64,000 bases of DNA from Dryomyza anilis (Eukaryota > Arthropoda > Insecta > Diptera > Dryomyzidae). The notes beneath the pieces were generated by a model that saw nothing but the letters and a program-made list of their open reading frames with translations, was not told where the DNA came from and made no database searches. The translations under genes and the position numbers were made by a program. Below, piece by piece: positions 32,228 to 45,300 of the stretch; the stretch's first letter is position 1; each line of letters starts with the position of its first letter. The DNA lies in contig OX638132.1 of assembly GCA_951804985.1 (NCBI GenBank), positions 16,535,529 to 16,599,528 on the forward strand, given 5' to 3'.

Positions 32228-33189
32228 TTAAAAGGTTCAAATCTGAATAGAGTTCAGACAGAATAGCAAAAGGTAGCGATTTATGTTGAAGCACAAATAT
32301 TCGAAAATAGTTCAAAATTTTGCAAAAATAAATATGTAAAGAATGTTGTAATTATGTAAAAAAGAATATATATTAAAAACAAAATTGAACACAATCAACT
32401 CAATAAACATTATATGTAAATGTGTGTGTGTGTAGCGCCTAGAATTATGCAACAAAATATGCAATTATTGCAAAACAAATCTATACCACTTACTATTGAA
32501 GACGTTTAAATTCATGACAATATTTGATGAAGCTGGGTAGGTACTTACTTCCCTCTAAATTAACTAGAAATGCTTATGTAAAAATACAAATTTATGCTAA
32601 AATGTTTAAATGCGCATTTACTGTTAAAAAATATTAGAAAAAAAAACAAACAAAAAAAATTTATAAAAATGTTCTACAAATACTGATCAGTTTGCGTAAA
32701 TTTATAATGTGTTAATTCAAAAATCAAATTGCACGATTTCAAAAAACACTATAAAGTGCTGTGACTGACTCACAGCCTTCGAAATTGCCAAAATATATGG
32801 CAAAATAGTATAATTTCGAAAATACTGAAGCGATTTTAATAATTTTGTAAATGGTGAGCTTTTTTTTTTAAATTGGTATTTTTTTTAATAGTTTGATTCA
32901 CATTAATTAACAAAGAATTAATATATTGTACCACATTCTAAATAGTAAATTTTAATATTTGTCGATATTGTTTTCACCCAAGGACTTTTTTAAAAATGAA
33001 ATTAAATTATATACTTTTAATTTTAAATTAAATAATTTTTATTTAATCTTTAATAAATTTATGTTTATTAATTTTTTCGGGCACCACAAGTCGTTTCATG
33101 GGAAAAACATAATTTTTGAGCAATATATATTTGAGTATAAACTATGCTTCGGACGGTATAACCGAAAATTCACCGTAGATGTGAGTGTA
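32228..33189. other. intergenic, no feature seen
   Basis: AT-rich, with a short GT run at about 32420 and low-complexity open frames only. Confidence 0.4.
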
Positions 33190-33322
33190 ATGTGAGGTAT
33201 TTGAATATAAACAGTCAATAGTGACTACAACAGACATATGAACAGTCAGGCAGACGAACATTGCTAAATCGAGACAGGAGGTCAGGCTGATCAAGAAAAT
33301 TTATACTTTTCATTAACGGATA
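33190..33322 (-). mobile_element. left part of an interrupted DINE-1/mini-me-like A repeat
   Basis: GAGGTATTTGAATATAAACA, CGAACATTGCTAAATCGA, GGAGGTCAGGCTGATCAAGA and ATACTTTTC match the minus-strand A repeats at 43260-43530. The matching continuation (CTGGGTGTTACCAAATAAAT, then CCCTTTCACTCTTAGTATAG) resumes at about 36825, after the foldback element. Confidence 0.75.
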
Positions 33323-33518
33323 TCCCAAGTAACAAAACGGTCCGTTAACGATGCCGTATACGGAACAGCAATACGGAATACGATTCCGTAAACGTTCCGT
33401 TTTCTGGATACGAAAACGGTCCAGTGAACGGATAAAGAGGAACAGTATTTCGAATCCGTTAAGAGTTCGTTTTGACGGTACGTTAACTGGATGAACTACG
33501 GGGTTAGTCCGTCAGGAG

Positions 33519-34294
33519 CAAAGACTTTATATGTATAAGATGGTTACATTTTTATGGTGGAGTCATTTGTACTAAAGAAAACGAGCCGAGATGCGGTGAT
33601 CTGTGACACCCGAATTTGCTGCAGCAAATGTTTTGAACATCCCTGTGTTGTTTAGTACGAAAGAGCAACGACACACTTATTACAATTCTCTCATTCTTTG
33701 CAGCGAGATGAACTTTGCAGCGAGATCAACGGACAAAATTTGCGCGCCACCGACTCAGCAGCAGCAGCAGCAGCAATTTTTATGAAATGAAATAATTTTC
33801 TTATAGAAAATTGAAATAATAAAACAATTAAAAAAAAAATATGAAAATCAAAAATATATTTATAGAATTTTAATTTTAAGCATAACGCAATTCTGATATA
33901 TTTGCAACATTTGCATTTAAACAATCCGAACGTTCGTTTGTTTCGAACGTTTCGTTTATTCGTTCGGCTGTTCGTTCGTTTGTTGGTTTGATCGTTGTTT
34001 CGTTTGATATTCTTTTTTTTTGGTTTTTTCAGTCCGCCAGTTCGTTTGTATGTTTTTCCGTCTGTCCGTTGCTTTGCTTATTTTTTCCGTCCGTCCGTTG
34101 CTTTACTTATTTTTTCGGTCCTATGTTCGTTTGCTATGCTTATTTTATTGTTGTTGCTTTTTCAACTGCCGCTGCTTTTGTCATTAATGCAGCCTTTGCT
34201 GCATTTCAAACAAAATACAAATACGATTTCAACAAAATACAAACATTTTTTTCATAATTTAACATAATTTTACTATAAAATATTTTACTAAAAA
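33519..34294 (+). repeat. left arm of 776-bp inverted repeat
   Basis: Every position n pairs with 70129-n on the right arm in the stretches I compared, and the translated frames of the two arms are identical. It includes a CAG run (33757-33773), a TTCGTTCG-rich block and CCGTCCGTCCG words. Confidence 0.9.
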
Positions 34295-35834
34295 TATTCA
34301 AATAAATCGTTATATTGTTCGTTCGTTGGTTCGTTTCTTCGTTCGTTCCTTCCTTCGTTTGCTACGCCAGCACATAAAGAGAAAATAGACAAAGATTTTC
34401 ATAAAAAAATCACTTCAGCCTGCAAGCCGTACATGTAGGACGTTTTCTTTAGCAGTCCCTTTTTTTGCTAAAATTTGTATTTAACAAAGTGTTCTTTTCA
34501 GGACCAACAAAAAAATCAAAAAAGAGATAAAAATAAATATAAATACAAAATAATTTCTTTTCTTTGGAAAATTTTTGGCAAAGGAAATTTTTGCAAAAAA
34601 CGACTTAGAAAATGTTTGCAAAAAAAGAAAAAATATGGCAAAAAAAGACTTCGAAATTTGTTGACAAAAAAGACTTAGATAATTTTTGTCAAAGAAAATT
34701 TTGACAAAAAAGAAAGATAATTTTTGGCAATAAAAGACGTAACAAAATTTATAAATATTTAAATTTGACTAAATAATATGATTTTAATATTCTATATTTT
34801 TATGTATAAAATTTATAAATATAAATTTAATATTAGAATAATTTTTATTGAATTTTTATAAACAATTTACAAAACAAATATTTGAATTTTTAATTTCGAT
34901 TTAATTTTTAACGATAGTTATAAATGTTTACAATATTATATTATAAAATATTATTATGTATTGGATGTTCTGTTTTAAATAAATATTAAAATTTTGGATG
35001 TAAAAATTGAATTTAAAGTTTTTTGGAATTTATTTATTTATTAATAATTCAGAATAAAAATTATATATACATATTTTTAATATATTTGTATATTATAATA
35101 GTAAAATAAATTTTAGTTAAATATATTAAAATTATTATATTATTTTGTTCAAATATAGACGAAATGCTTTGCAGCACCGGCAGTAGTTGAACAACAACAA
35201 AATAAGCAAAGCAAACAAACGACCGAAAAAAAAGGCATAGCAAAGGACGGACGAAAAAAATAAGCATAGCAAACGAACGGACAGACGGAATACCAACAAC
35301 AAAGCATAGGAAACGAATTAAACACCAAACGAAGAACGTTTAGTCTGTCGGATTTAAATATGAATATTTTTTTATTAAAATATATAAATTTCCGATTTAA
35401 AATTCTGTAAATATTTTAATATGTTTTTATTGTTTCGAATAATATTGAAAAAAAAAAAATATATATTGGAGTAAATTTAAATGAATATACTTTTAATATT
35501 GAATCAATTTATTTTATATTTCATATTCGTTTAACATATTAAAAAATGCGAAAAATACAAATTTGTCTGAAGATGTGAAAAATAAATATTCCTTCAACAA
35601 TGAAATAGTAAAAGTTTGGATGTATGCAAATATTTAAATGTGTTGAACTATTTTAAATATGTACAATAGCATTAGCAATTATAATGAATATATTGGTGCA
35701 TTTTACACAAATACATTAAATGTATGCGTGTACGACGAAACGAACGAACGAACGAACGAAGCAACGAACGAACGATCGCACGAACGGACGGACGGACGGA
35801 CGGAAAAAATTTGTTGTAAATATATTATAGTAAT
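34295..35834. other. centre of the foldback element
   Basis: AT-rich, with a lysine-rich low-complexity frame at 34475-34678, a partial extra arm copy at 35160-35345 (AAATAAGCATAGCAAACGAA words, as in the right arm) and a GAAC/GGAC tetranucleotide tract at 35736-35800. No transposase or other protein recognised. Confidence 0.6.
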
Positions 35835-36610
35835 TTTTTAGTAAAATATTTTATAGTAAAATTATGTTAAATTATGAAAAAAATGTTTGTATTTTGTTGA
35901 AATCGTATTTGTATTTTGTTTGAAATGCAGCAAAGGCTGCATTAATGACAAAAGCAGCGGCAGTTGAAAAAGCAACAACAATAAAATAAGCATAGCAAAC
36001 GAACATAGGACCGAAAAAATAAGTAAAGCAACGGACGGACGGAAAAAATAAGCAAAGCAACGGACAGACGGAAAAACATACAAACGAACTGGCGGACTGA
36101 AAAAACCAAAAAAAAAGAATATCAAACGAAACAACGATCAAACCAACAAACGAACGAACAGCCGAACGAATAAACGAAACGTTCGAAACAAACGAACGTT
36201 CGGATTGTTTAAATGCAAATGTTGCAAATATATCAGAATTGCGTTATGCTTAAAATTAAAATTCTATAAATATATTTTTGATTTTCATATTTTTTTTTTA
36301 ATTGTTTTATTATTTCAATTTTCTATAAGAAAATTATTTCATTTCATAAAAATTGCTGCTGCTGCTGCTGCTGAGTCGGTGGCGCGCAAATTTTGTCCGT
36401 TGATCTCGCTGCAAAGTTCATCTCGCTGCAAAGAATGAGAGAATTGTAATAAGTGTGTCGTTGCTCTTTCGTACTAAACAACACAGGGATGTTCAAAACA
36501 TTTGCTGCAGCAAATTCGGGTGTCACAGATCACCGCATCTCGGCTCGTTTTCTTTAGTACAAATGACTCCACCATAAAAATGTAACCATCTTATACATAT
36601 AAAGTCTTTG
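35835..36610 (-). repeat. right arm of 776-bp inverted repeat
   Basis: Reverse complement of 33519-34294 with no indel detected between 33603 and 34267. Divergence begins sharply at both arm ends. Confidence 0.9.
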
Positions 36611-36818
36611 GTCAGGAGTACTTTTCGACGGTACGTTAACGGACCGTCATAATGGATGAATACGGAGTGAATCTGTTGGTATTACGTTTTGACGGTCCGT
36701 TAACGGTGCGTAATCGTATATGCTACGACGGATACTTGCTCAATGTTTCGTAAACATGCCTCCATGACGGTATTGTGATTCCGTGTGTATTGTAGGCTCC
36801 GTATAAATGTTTCTTGGG

Positions 36819-36880
36819 ATGTTTTTTTCTGGGTGTTACCAAATAAATATACCCTTTCACTCTTAGTATAGAGTATACAA
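36819..36880 (-). mobile_element. right part of the interrupted DINE-1/mini-me-like A repeat
   Basis: TTCTGGGTGTTACCAAATA and CCCTTTCACTCTTAGTATAG continue the repeat that stops at 33322. Confidence 0.7.
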
Positions 36881-37429
36881 ACTCAAAATTTGTTTCTTAA
36901 AATTTTTGTGTAACTAATATCGAATGCAACCGGTTATGTAAATGTATTTTTGTTTTGGGTGCAAGTTCTGAATTGTATAATAAAATTACTTTATTTTATA
37001 TAGTTTTTGCAACATGAAAATACATTAGATTTAGAGCAATAATAAATACAGATGCAAACAACCAAAAAAAAAAAAAATAGTTAAATAAAACACAGTAGAA
37101 ATCATTAAAATTACGATAATCAATGCAAATTCACATTATACATATAGAGCAGTATTTACCAAATGACATGTTAAAAACATTTAAAAGAGAAAAAAAATTA
37201 TTATATATATCGTTAAATGTAAGCAAAATACCCCCTTCCCATATGCATTGTTGCCCACATGAACACACAACTAAATCAACTAAAGTTTATGTCAAAAAAT
37301 CTAAATAAAGTATGTAATAAAATAAAACAAATTAATTAATTAGTTTAAAGTGTTGTTTTTATTTAAAAATTATTCGTTAATTAGAATTGTGTTGTAGAAC
37401 GATTATCGTTGAGAGGTATTCCTCACAAA

Positions 37430-38166
37430 GGTCCAGTTTTTCAGTCATATTTTCAAATTAAACTTAGTTTAAAGTAGACGTCATTTCGTCTATAGTCAAT
37501 ATATTACAAAGATTTTAAATGTCATGTTTACTGATTAGGAATTGCCTTTTTTCTGTAAAATTTAACAACATTTGTTTAGGATCTATGGGTGTTTTAGGGC
37601 CAGTTTTATAGTGTTATTTGAACTTTGTTTGTGGTTTAAACTTCGTTTAAAATCAAAATCGATTTTTTTCAGTGAACTTCAACCGTCATTTAAACTTAGT
37701 TTAAACGACCGATGCTGATGGTTTAAACTACGTTGAAAATTTCAAAGTTTTTGACATGTATTTTTTCATGTATTTTTTGACATGTATTTTTTCACAACAC
37801 TTTTCACTAATTTCTGCTGTTTCACAAATTTTTATTAATTTATGTATTTTTGCACACTATGCATTAAAAAAAAGTTTTACGTGCACTTTAGTGGCTCGAT
37901 CTCTTGTTTAAATTTAAATATACATTAATATTATTTTTCTGAAACTTTTTTTTATTTATTTAATTTTGAATGACATTTATCAGTAGTCAAAATCGAAAGA
38001 ATTATTTGTCATTTGCCTGTGGTGCCATATGTATTGTCTTGGTCTGAGTTCATTTTAAACTATCACTGAAAAACTGCTAACAAAATTAAACTACGTTTAA
38101 TTTGAAGAGAAGATTAATTAAACAAAGTTTAAACTACGTTTAAACGAGCACTGAAGAACTGGCCCT
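37430..38166. mobile_element. GGCCAGTTTTTCAGTG-ended element
   Basis: Starts GGTCCAGTTTTTCAG and ends CACTGAAGAACTGGCCC, with a further inner end AGGGCCAGTTTTATAGTG at about 37597 and many AGTTTAAAC boxes. Probably one copy inserted in or next to another. Related to 13900-14515. Confidence 0.65.
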
Positions 38167-38266
38167 TAGAAATGTGAAAAAGTTTAAACTAAGTTTAAAC
38201 TTTGAGGAATACTAGAAAAGGTACTTCATTAGAAATGACGGAGTAATTTTAATTATATTGCAATAA

Positions 38267-38985
38267 GGGTTCGACAATATTCATAAAAGAGTACTCAAAA
38301 TTATTCACTCATGATAAATTTTCATTAATGAATACGCAATTTCATTTTTTTTTTCACACCTCACGAGTGAGTAAGCAATAATTATCCGACTTACTCATTA
38401 TTTTAAAGTGAATACGCGTTATTGAACAGAATTTTTCTGCTCACGAGTATTAACATTCGTTACATTTTTTACTCCTCATTTTTCTTCTGTTTATATTCAA
38501 AAGGGTTCAAAGTCAAATTAGCAAACCTTGTTATTGACATGTTGAGTGTAGCATTTGAAGAAAACAAAAACGTATCGTAAAAACGTAAAAAATAAAAATG
38601 AAAATGCTCAACTAGATAATGGGAATATGAGTGAGTTCTGAGTAACGATCACTAAATACTCTATTTAATCTCTCACAATCACTCACGGACTTTTTTGTTT
38701 CTTTTACTCACTCACAACCACGTGAGTAAATTAAGTTTCATTATAATCCATCATGAATACGCGTGATTTAGGATAAGCTCGCTAAAATCACTTTTTAAAT
38801 TCTGTGAAAAATTAGTCTCACGTACACGCAAAAATTGTACTCACACACAGTCACTCACGGACTTTTTATGTTCTACTCACAATCACACGAGCAAATAAAA
38901 ATGTAATTACAATCGCAAGTGTTCACTCTGAAATCTGCTCACGTGCCAATTCTATACTCAACGATACTTTCATTCTCGAACGTAA
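38267..38985. repeat. region of dispersed ACTCAC/GAGTGAG words
   Basis: TCACTCACGGACTTTTT, CACGAGTGAGTAA and TACTCACTCACAA-type words recur on both strands. Possible ends GGTTCGACAAT and the inverted ATTCTCGAACG suggest a mobile element. Immediately upstream of the first coiled-coil gene. Confidence 0.5.
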
Positions 38986-39160
38986 TATCGATTTTTTAAT
39001 TGTAAAAATTTATGAAATTTCCTCACAAGTTTTTCCCATCAATTGACGATCAATAGAGGGCGGGCACAATAATAATTTTTTTTTTATTATTATTAATTTT
39101 TTTTTGTTGGTTGTACTGCAATAATAGCATTTTCATTAGGGCTAAGAAATCGAATTCGTC

Positions 39161-39335
39161 ATGAAGAAGTCACGACCACACACCAATGTAATGGCACCCA
39201 AACCGGTGCATCCGACAGCGGTACGAACTCACGGTCTCTTCGGCATACCGTTCGTGCGACAGCACATGATGATCGACGAGCGCTGGACGCCCAACTCGTT
39301 GACGGAGCAGTTCAAAGGCATGGCCGATCTGCTGT
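39161..39335 (+). CDS. copy A exon 1
   Basis: 58 codons plus one base. MKKSRPHTNVMAPKPVHPTA, then RWTPNSLTEQFKGMADLL, a basic Pro-containing N-terminus. Donor GTAAGT. Four residue differences from copy B. Confidence 0.88.
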
Positions 39336-42300
39336 GTAAGTAATGGAAGGATGATTATCAACAGAAAAAAAGATACTTCAAAAAATGTATAACCCCAATA
39401 TGATATCTTCTATATAGCACGACGACAGACTTTCAAGAATCTCGAGAGTAAGGCGAATCGCAAATATTACTCAAGCAGCAATCGCAATTTGAAGCGCCAA
39501 TGTCGCGACGGGCGCACCAAGCTGCAGATGTCCATGTACGGCGAGAACACAAAGAAGGTTCGCAATTATTTGATGAATCACAAGGACATGCAGCGACTGT
39601 ATCAGAAGATGCCGGTGCACCTGGTGGTGGACAACATTAATCAGCGCACGTTTGTGATGCGCAAGGAACGTGATCGTCTGCGATTTCGCTTAGATCAGTT
39701 GAAGCAGGTCTACGAGATCAAACTGGTATGTTGAGAAATGCATAGCTAATTGAAGATCTTGCGATGAGGTGGGTTCAACAAAAATAATACTTACAGTTGG
39801 AACGCGCATCTCTGGAGAATCGCATCAAGTATGAGAATGAATTTGTGCTCGAGGAGGAACTCAAGTCGCGTATATTTCGCAAGAAAATCGAAAATTCAAA
39901 TGTACGGCTCAAGGCCATTAAAACCATCAATGCCACGTACAAGAAGATGCTGCAGGTGCTGCTGCACGATGCCATCTTTTACGAGCCGATACTGCGTTCG
40001 CTCAGTAAAGACATTGACGATCAAAGTAACTTCATTAAACATATTCTATTCCTGGGCATACCGGCCATTGCGAAATTCAAGGAGTTGAGCGAGGAGTATC
40101 GGGTGAGTTTCGGGTGAGTTTTGGGTAAGCGCCGGGTGAGTATCGGGTGAGCGCCTACAAACTCTTTGCCCAACCAACTTATTCGGTTCTTTCAACCGCT
40201 TAGTCGATCATATTGTCAAAACTACAAGAGTTGTACGAACAGTTTTAAAACAATTTCGCACGGTTTTAGAACAATTTGGAGTGTGCATAGGCTAATATTT
40301 TAAGCTCCAAACTAATATTGCAACAAATTTTTGGAAAATTCGTTTTAATAAATGAATTTGAATGATTTTGAGTCTTTTAAGACTCCCAAATGTGCTATAT
40401 TTATGAGTGTCACCCTCATATATGAGCACTTAAAAGAGCCCAAAAAGAATCTCAACCCCTGGGTAGAGGGCCCCATTTTATGAGGCTAAAAACCCTCAAA
40501 TTTATGAGACTTTTATTACTCCTAAAACATTCATATTTGAGTACCAAAAAGAGCCCAAAAAGCATTCCGACTTCAGGGTAGAGGGCACGACTTTATGAGC
40601 CCAAAAACTCTCATATTTATGAAACTTTTAGTGCTCCTCGAACACTCATATATGAGCATTTAAAAGAGCCCAAAAAGACTCCTGACCCCTGGGTAGAAGT
40701 CACGATTTTATGAGCCCAAAAACACTCATATTTATGAGACTTTTAATACTCTTAAAACATTCATATTTGAGTAACAAAAATAGCCTAAAAAGTATTCCGA
40801 TTTCTGGGTAGAGGGCTCGACTATATGAGCCCAAAAACACTCATATTTATGAAACTTTTAGTGCTCCTAATACACACATATATGATCACTTAAAGGAGCC
40901 CAAAAAGACTCCCGACCCCTGGTTAGAGGGCCCAATTTATGAGCCCAAAAACACTCATATTTATGAGACTCCTAAACACTCATATTTATTACTCCTAAAA
41001 CAGTCATATTTAAGTTCTAAAAAGAGCCCCGAAAGGCTACAGAAACTTGGGTAGTGGACACGCTTTTAAGAGCTCGAAAATACGCATATTTTTGATAATT
41101 TCACCACAATTACATAATTTTTTGAGTTTTTTTTAATCAAAAGCATTATTATCAAAATTATCAATTTTTTTACCAGCAAATGGAGGATAAATCACGCAAG
41201 AGCATTCAAGCCAAGCTACAGTGGGTGGCCAATTACAAGAAAGACGGCTTAAAGCGTATAAGTCAGTTCATGCCCAAATCAAAACCCATGGAAAATTTGT
41301 CCAAAGTAAAGCGTTATGTACGCGAAACAGACAGCATGAATTTCTTGAAGAACGAACTGGAAGCGATCGAAAATACCATAAAACAGGTAAAGTTCGCCAC
41401 ACTGTGTTCGCAGGCCAAAGAAATTTATCCACGGTAAGTCCAACTTATCTCAAGAATGTGACATAAATTAAAATTTTTGTATTTATGCAGCATTAAATCG
41501 CAAGTGGACAACAATGACAAACTTTATAAAATGATTTCAAACGATATTTTGGGTCATCATAGTATGGGGTTAAGAGAAAAACGTGCTGAAATTCTACAGG
41601 CTTTGCTTATAAATAATCTGACCGATGAGCAAGAATTGTATGTGTTTTTGTACATTTTTTTTTTCATTTTGATGATAATGTGAATATAATGTAAATTATT
41701 TGCAAATATTTTCAGGCGACAGGAAACGATCAGAAATCTGCAGGCTGATATTGCGCGTGAGGATGAATTCGAGGCCAAGACACTGGCGCATATGAAAAAT
41801 CGCGCAGATACATATGTGCTATTGCGGTAAGTATAACAGTTTGTCTAAATTTAATTAACTTTTCATTTTAAATTAAGTTATTAATTTGCTAATCATATAA
41901 ACTATTTTAAAAAATCGTTAAACGAAATCAAATTTGTGGATTTTTGTGTTAAAACGGATATTTCATGTCAATAATTAATGTGGTTCACAGAAAAAAATAT
42001 TCATTAATATGATGAATTTATTCATATATAATATGAATTTTTTCACCAGATTCATCATATTGATATAACCGTTCATTAAATGATATATTGATGAATGTAT
42101 TCATTATATAAATGAACTTATTCATACCATCGAAAATCATAGTGAAGAACAAAATATTCAATACAATAAATTTGTTCATAATATTTATGAATATAATATT
42201 CAATATGATAAATACTGTTGAACTAATATTTTTTTACAAAATAAAAAAAAAAAAAATTTTAGAAAATAATTCGAATTTTTTTTTTTGTATTTAAAAAATA

Positions 42301-45300
42301 ACAGAACAAATTAATTTCGTATAAAAAAAAATATTGGAAAAAAAATTCTCCCAAAAAAATCTTGTTTTCGATAAAAAAAATTATTTTCTAAAAAAAAATT
42401 TAAATAGATTTTTTTTAAATTTAACTTTTTTTTAATAAAAAGTGTAATTATAAATAAATATATTATAAATTATTTTACTAATTGATGCACGTCCAGCTAG
42501 CATTATGTAAGAAATAACATTTACACAGAAAAAAAAATTCTTCAATATGATGAATTTATTCATAAATATTATGAATTTTTTCACCAACTACCAGATTCAT
42601 AATATTGATATCACCGTTCATTAAATGACATATTAACGAATGCATTCATTATATATTTGAACAAAATATTCAATACAATGAATTTGAAATGTCATATTGA
42701 TGAATATGTTCATAATATTTTTTCAAAAAAAAATTTATAAAATAATTTATAAAAAATTCTTCAAAAAAAAAAATTAAAAAAAATAATTTATGCATGTCGA
42801 GCAAGTATTATATAAGAAATAACACACAAGAACTACTTGAGAACTGAGAAGTACGGCAAAAATGAACGAAAACCAGTTGGGAAGGTAAGATCACATGGGA
42901 AATTTTAAAGTAGGTGTAATTATGATAGTTAGGATTATCAAAATTATAGTCGGTCTAAGCCGACTATAAATACCCTACACATATGTGTGGTTACCACTCA
43001 AAGTGATATATAGATCACCAAGGTATACGAATCCTGAACATAACTACAAACATTCAATCGCTGAAGAATTTCCATTCATTTGATACCCATATTTACAAAT
43101 GGGTAGGTGTACCGAATTTCGATTTTTTTTTTTGTGAACCACAAGTCTTTTCGCCGGAAAACATTATTATCATGTATTTGAGCATGATGTCAATATATAT
43201 TTGTCCAAAAAAGTTTACCTAAGCACGTATACATAAAAATTGATCTTTATATGTACATTTTATATGAGGTATTTGAACATAAGTGGTCGGATCATAGGTC
43301 ACAATGGACCGATCTCGCCAATTTTTTCGCACATACAGCGTAGGTATATTAGTAATCTAAGTTATAAGTTTCATTTTTCTAGCTCTTCAATTTTAAAAGT
43401 CTTAGGGATTTCAACAGACAGACAGACAGACGGACAGACAGACGGACAGACAGACGGACAGACAGACGGACAGACGGACATCGCTAAATCGACTCAGGAG
43501 GTCATGCTGATCAAGAATATATATACTTTTCCATACCGGAGATGCTTCCTTCTGGGTGTTACAAACGGCGTACCAAACTGAATATACCCTTTCACTCTTA
43601 GTGTAGGGTATAAAAATTTTTTTTGATAGAAATTTGGTTTAAAGAACAGCGTTCTGTTGTTTTTTATATTTTGGTTCATTAATATGATGAAACGTATTAG
43701 TCACAGAACACGAAAAGAACACTTTTTCGTCAGTTACCAAGCGTTCTTCATATTTATGATAGCATTCATAACAATAATTGCGTTAGTGATTAATATTATG
43801 AATGGTTCTTCAATACAATATGAACGGAATTAATCAATATGGTGTACATTTTTTTTCTGTGCAAGAACTACTTGAGAACTGAGAAGTACAGCAAACAATG
43901 AACGAACAAATATTTTGATTAAAATTTGGTTTAATAAACAGAGTTCTTCAATATAAAGAACATATGTGTTGTTTTTTATATTTTGGTTCATTAATATGAT
44001 GAAACGTATTCTTCAAATACAGTTCATCATATTGAAGAACACTTTTTCGACAGTTACCAAGCGTTCATCATATTTATGATCGCATTCATAACATTGATGT
44101 CGTTAGTCATCAATATTATGAATGGTTCTTCAATACAATGAATCATGGTTTGATGAACGGAATTCATCAATATGATGTACATTTTTTTTTCTGTGTAGTT
44201 TGTGAAATAAATTTAATTATACGGAGGGAAATAATATTCTAAAACTCGAGAAGAATTCGGTTAGAAAAAAAATAGTAGAATTTGACTAATATCAATAAAA
44301 TACTACTAAAATTCAAGAATTTGTCATCTGGATATCAAGAAAGCAAATTACTTAATTGTCAAAAAAGTAAACAAACTTTATTCAACTGGATTTTCAGAAG
44401 TTAATTTATTGATTATTAAAAACCAAAAAGAACACACAAAATTGTTGCTGTATTCATCGCAAAAAGAACACGTGTTCATGTATTGTTGCTGTTTTCGTCG
44501 ATATTGCTCTGTCTGTATGCTTTGTTTTGAGGGTCGCCATCTGTTTGTTAGTCTGTCTGCCTGTCTGTCTGTTGAAAGTAACTAAGCCAAATTTTTCTAT
44601 ATATTCAGACATTAATTTCTTAGGTATCAAAAAACGGCATGATATACAATGTTTGCATGTGTGTGTTTTCACGAATAGATCAACAAAGCACAGCCAGACA
44701 AGCGTCTGAATGTTAAAGACATAAAAATAGGAAAAACGATTTTTCCTACGAATATTGGTATGGTTTCAGTACGTAAACATAAATTTGGGTTCAATTTTGC
44801 ATAAATACCAAGTTGACTTCATTCCATTGTTACCTAAATACACTATACAATGCTTATGGGTAACCCGCGGAGGGTTTATACATAACCAACAGAAGAGGAG
44901 AAAGTGTATAAGTTAACTAAACGGTTTCAGAATAATATACAAAGATTAAATTAAATAATAATAATAATAAAAATAAAATAAACAATTAAATTACATTAAG
45001 TATTCAAAGAAGTCATTTACTATACAAAAATGCTATATATTCTTATTTTATGTTAGCTTCGAAATAATTGCTTTTAGTTAATTTCAACATATAGACACCC
45101 AGGTAGAAATTAACAACTGGGCCAGCGTTGGCGCAGTACTGCCGCCAGTATTGCCAATGCTGGCATCCAATACTGGCCCTGTTGTTCGCCAGTACTGTGC
45201 CAGCGTCGAAATGATAACGTCGGCAGGAGCTGGGCCCAATTGTTCTACCAGTACTGGCACAACGCTGGCTAACACTAATGCCAGTGCTGGCCCGGTTATT

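Larger units (their letters stand above)
33323..36818. mobile_element. 3.5-kb foldback element
   Basis: Ends CCCAAGTAACAAAACGG and inverted TAAATGTTTCTTGGG. Subterminal blocks carry degenerate ACGGTCCGTTAACG words. Inside lie long inverted arms (33519-34294 and 35835-36610) around a unique centre of about 1.5 kb. It sits within a mini-me-like repeat. A second, damaged copy is at 52766-55210. Long inverted repeats with internal short repeats resemble Foldback/Galileo-type elements. No transposase was found, so the family is not assigned. Confidence 0.8.

Noticed and set aside
33603..34267. Paired open frames repeated on the opposite strand at 35862-36526
   Set aside because: They are the same inverted-repeat arm read twice. 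Phe/Leu-rich and Gln-run frames with no recognisable domain.
35736..35800. GAAC/GGAC repeats as a CRISPR-like or regulatory array
   Set aside because: Simple tetranucleotide repeats without spacers in a fly genome; part of the foldback element.
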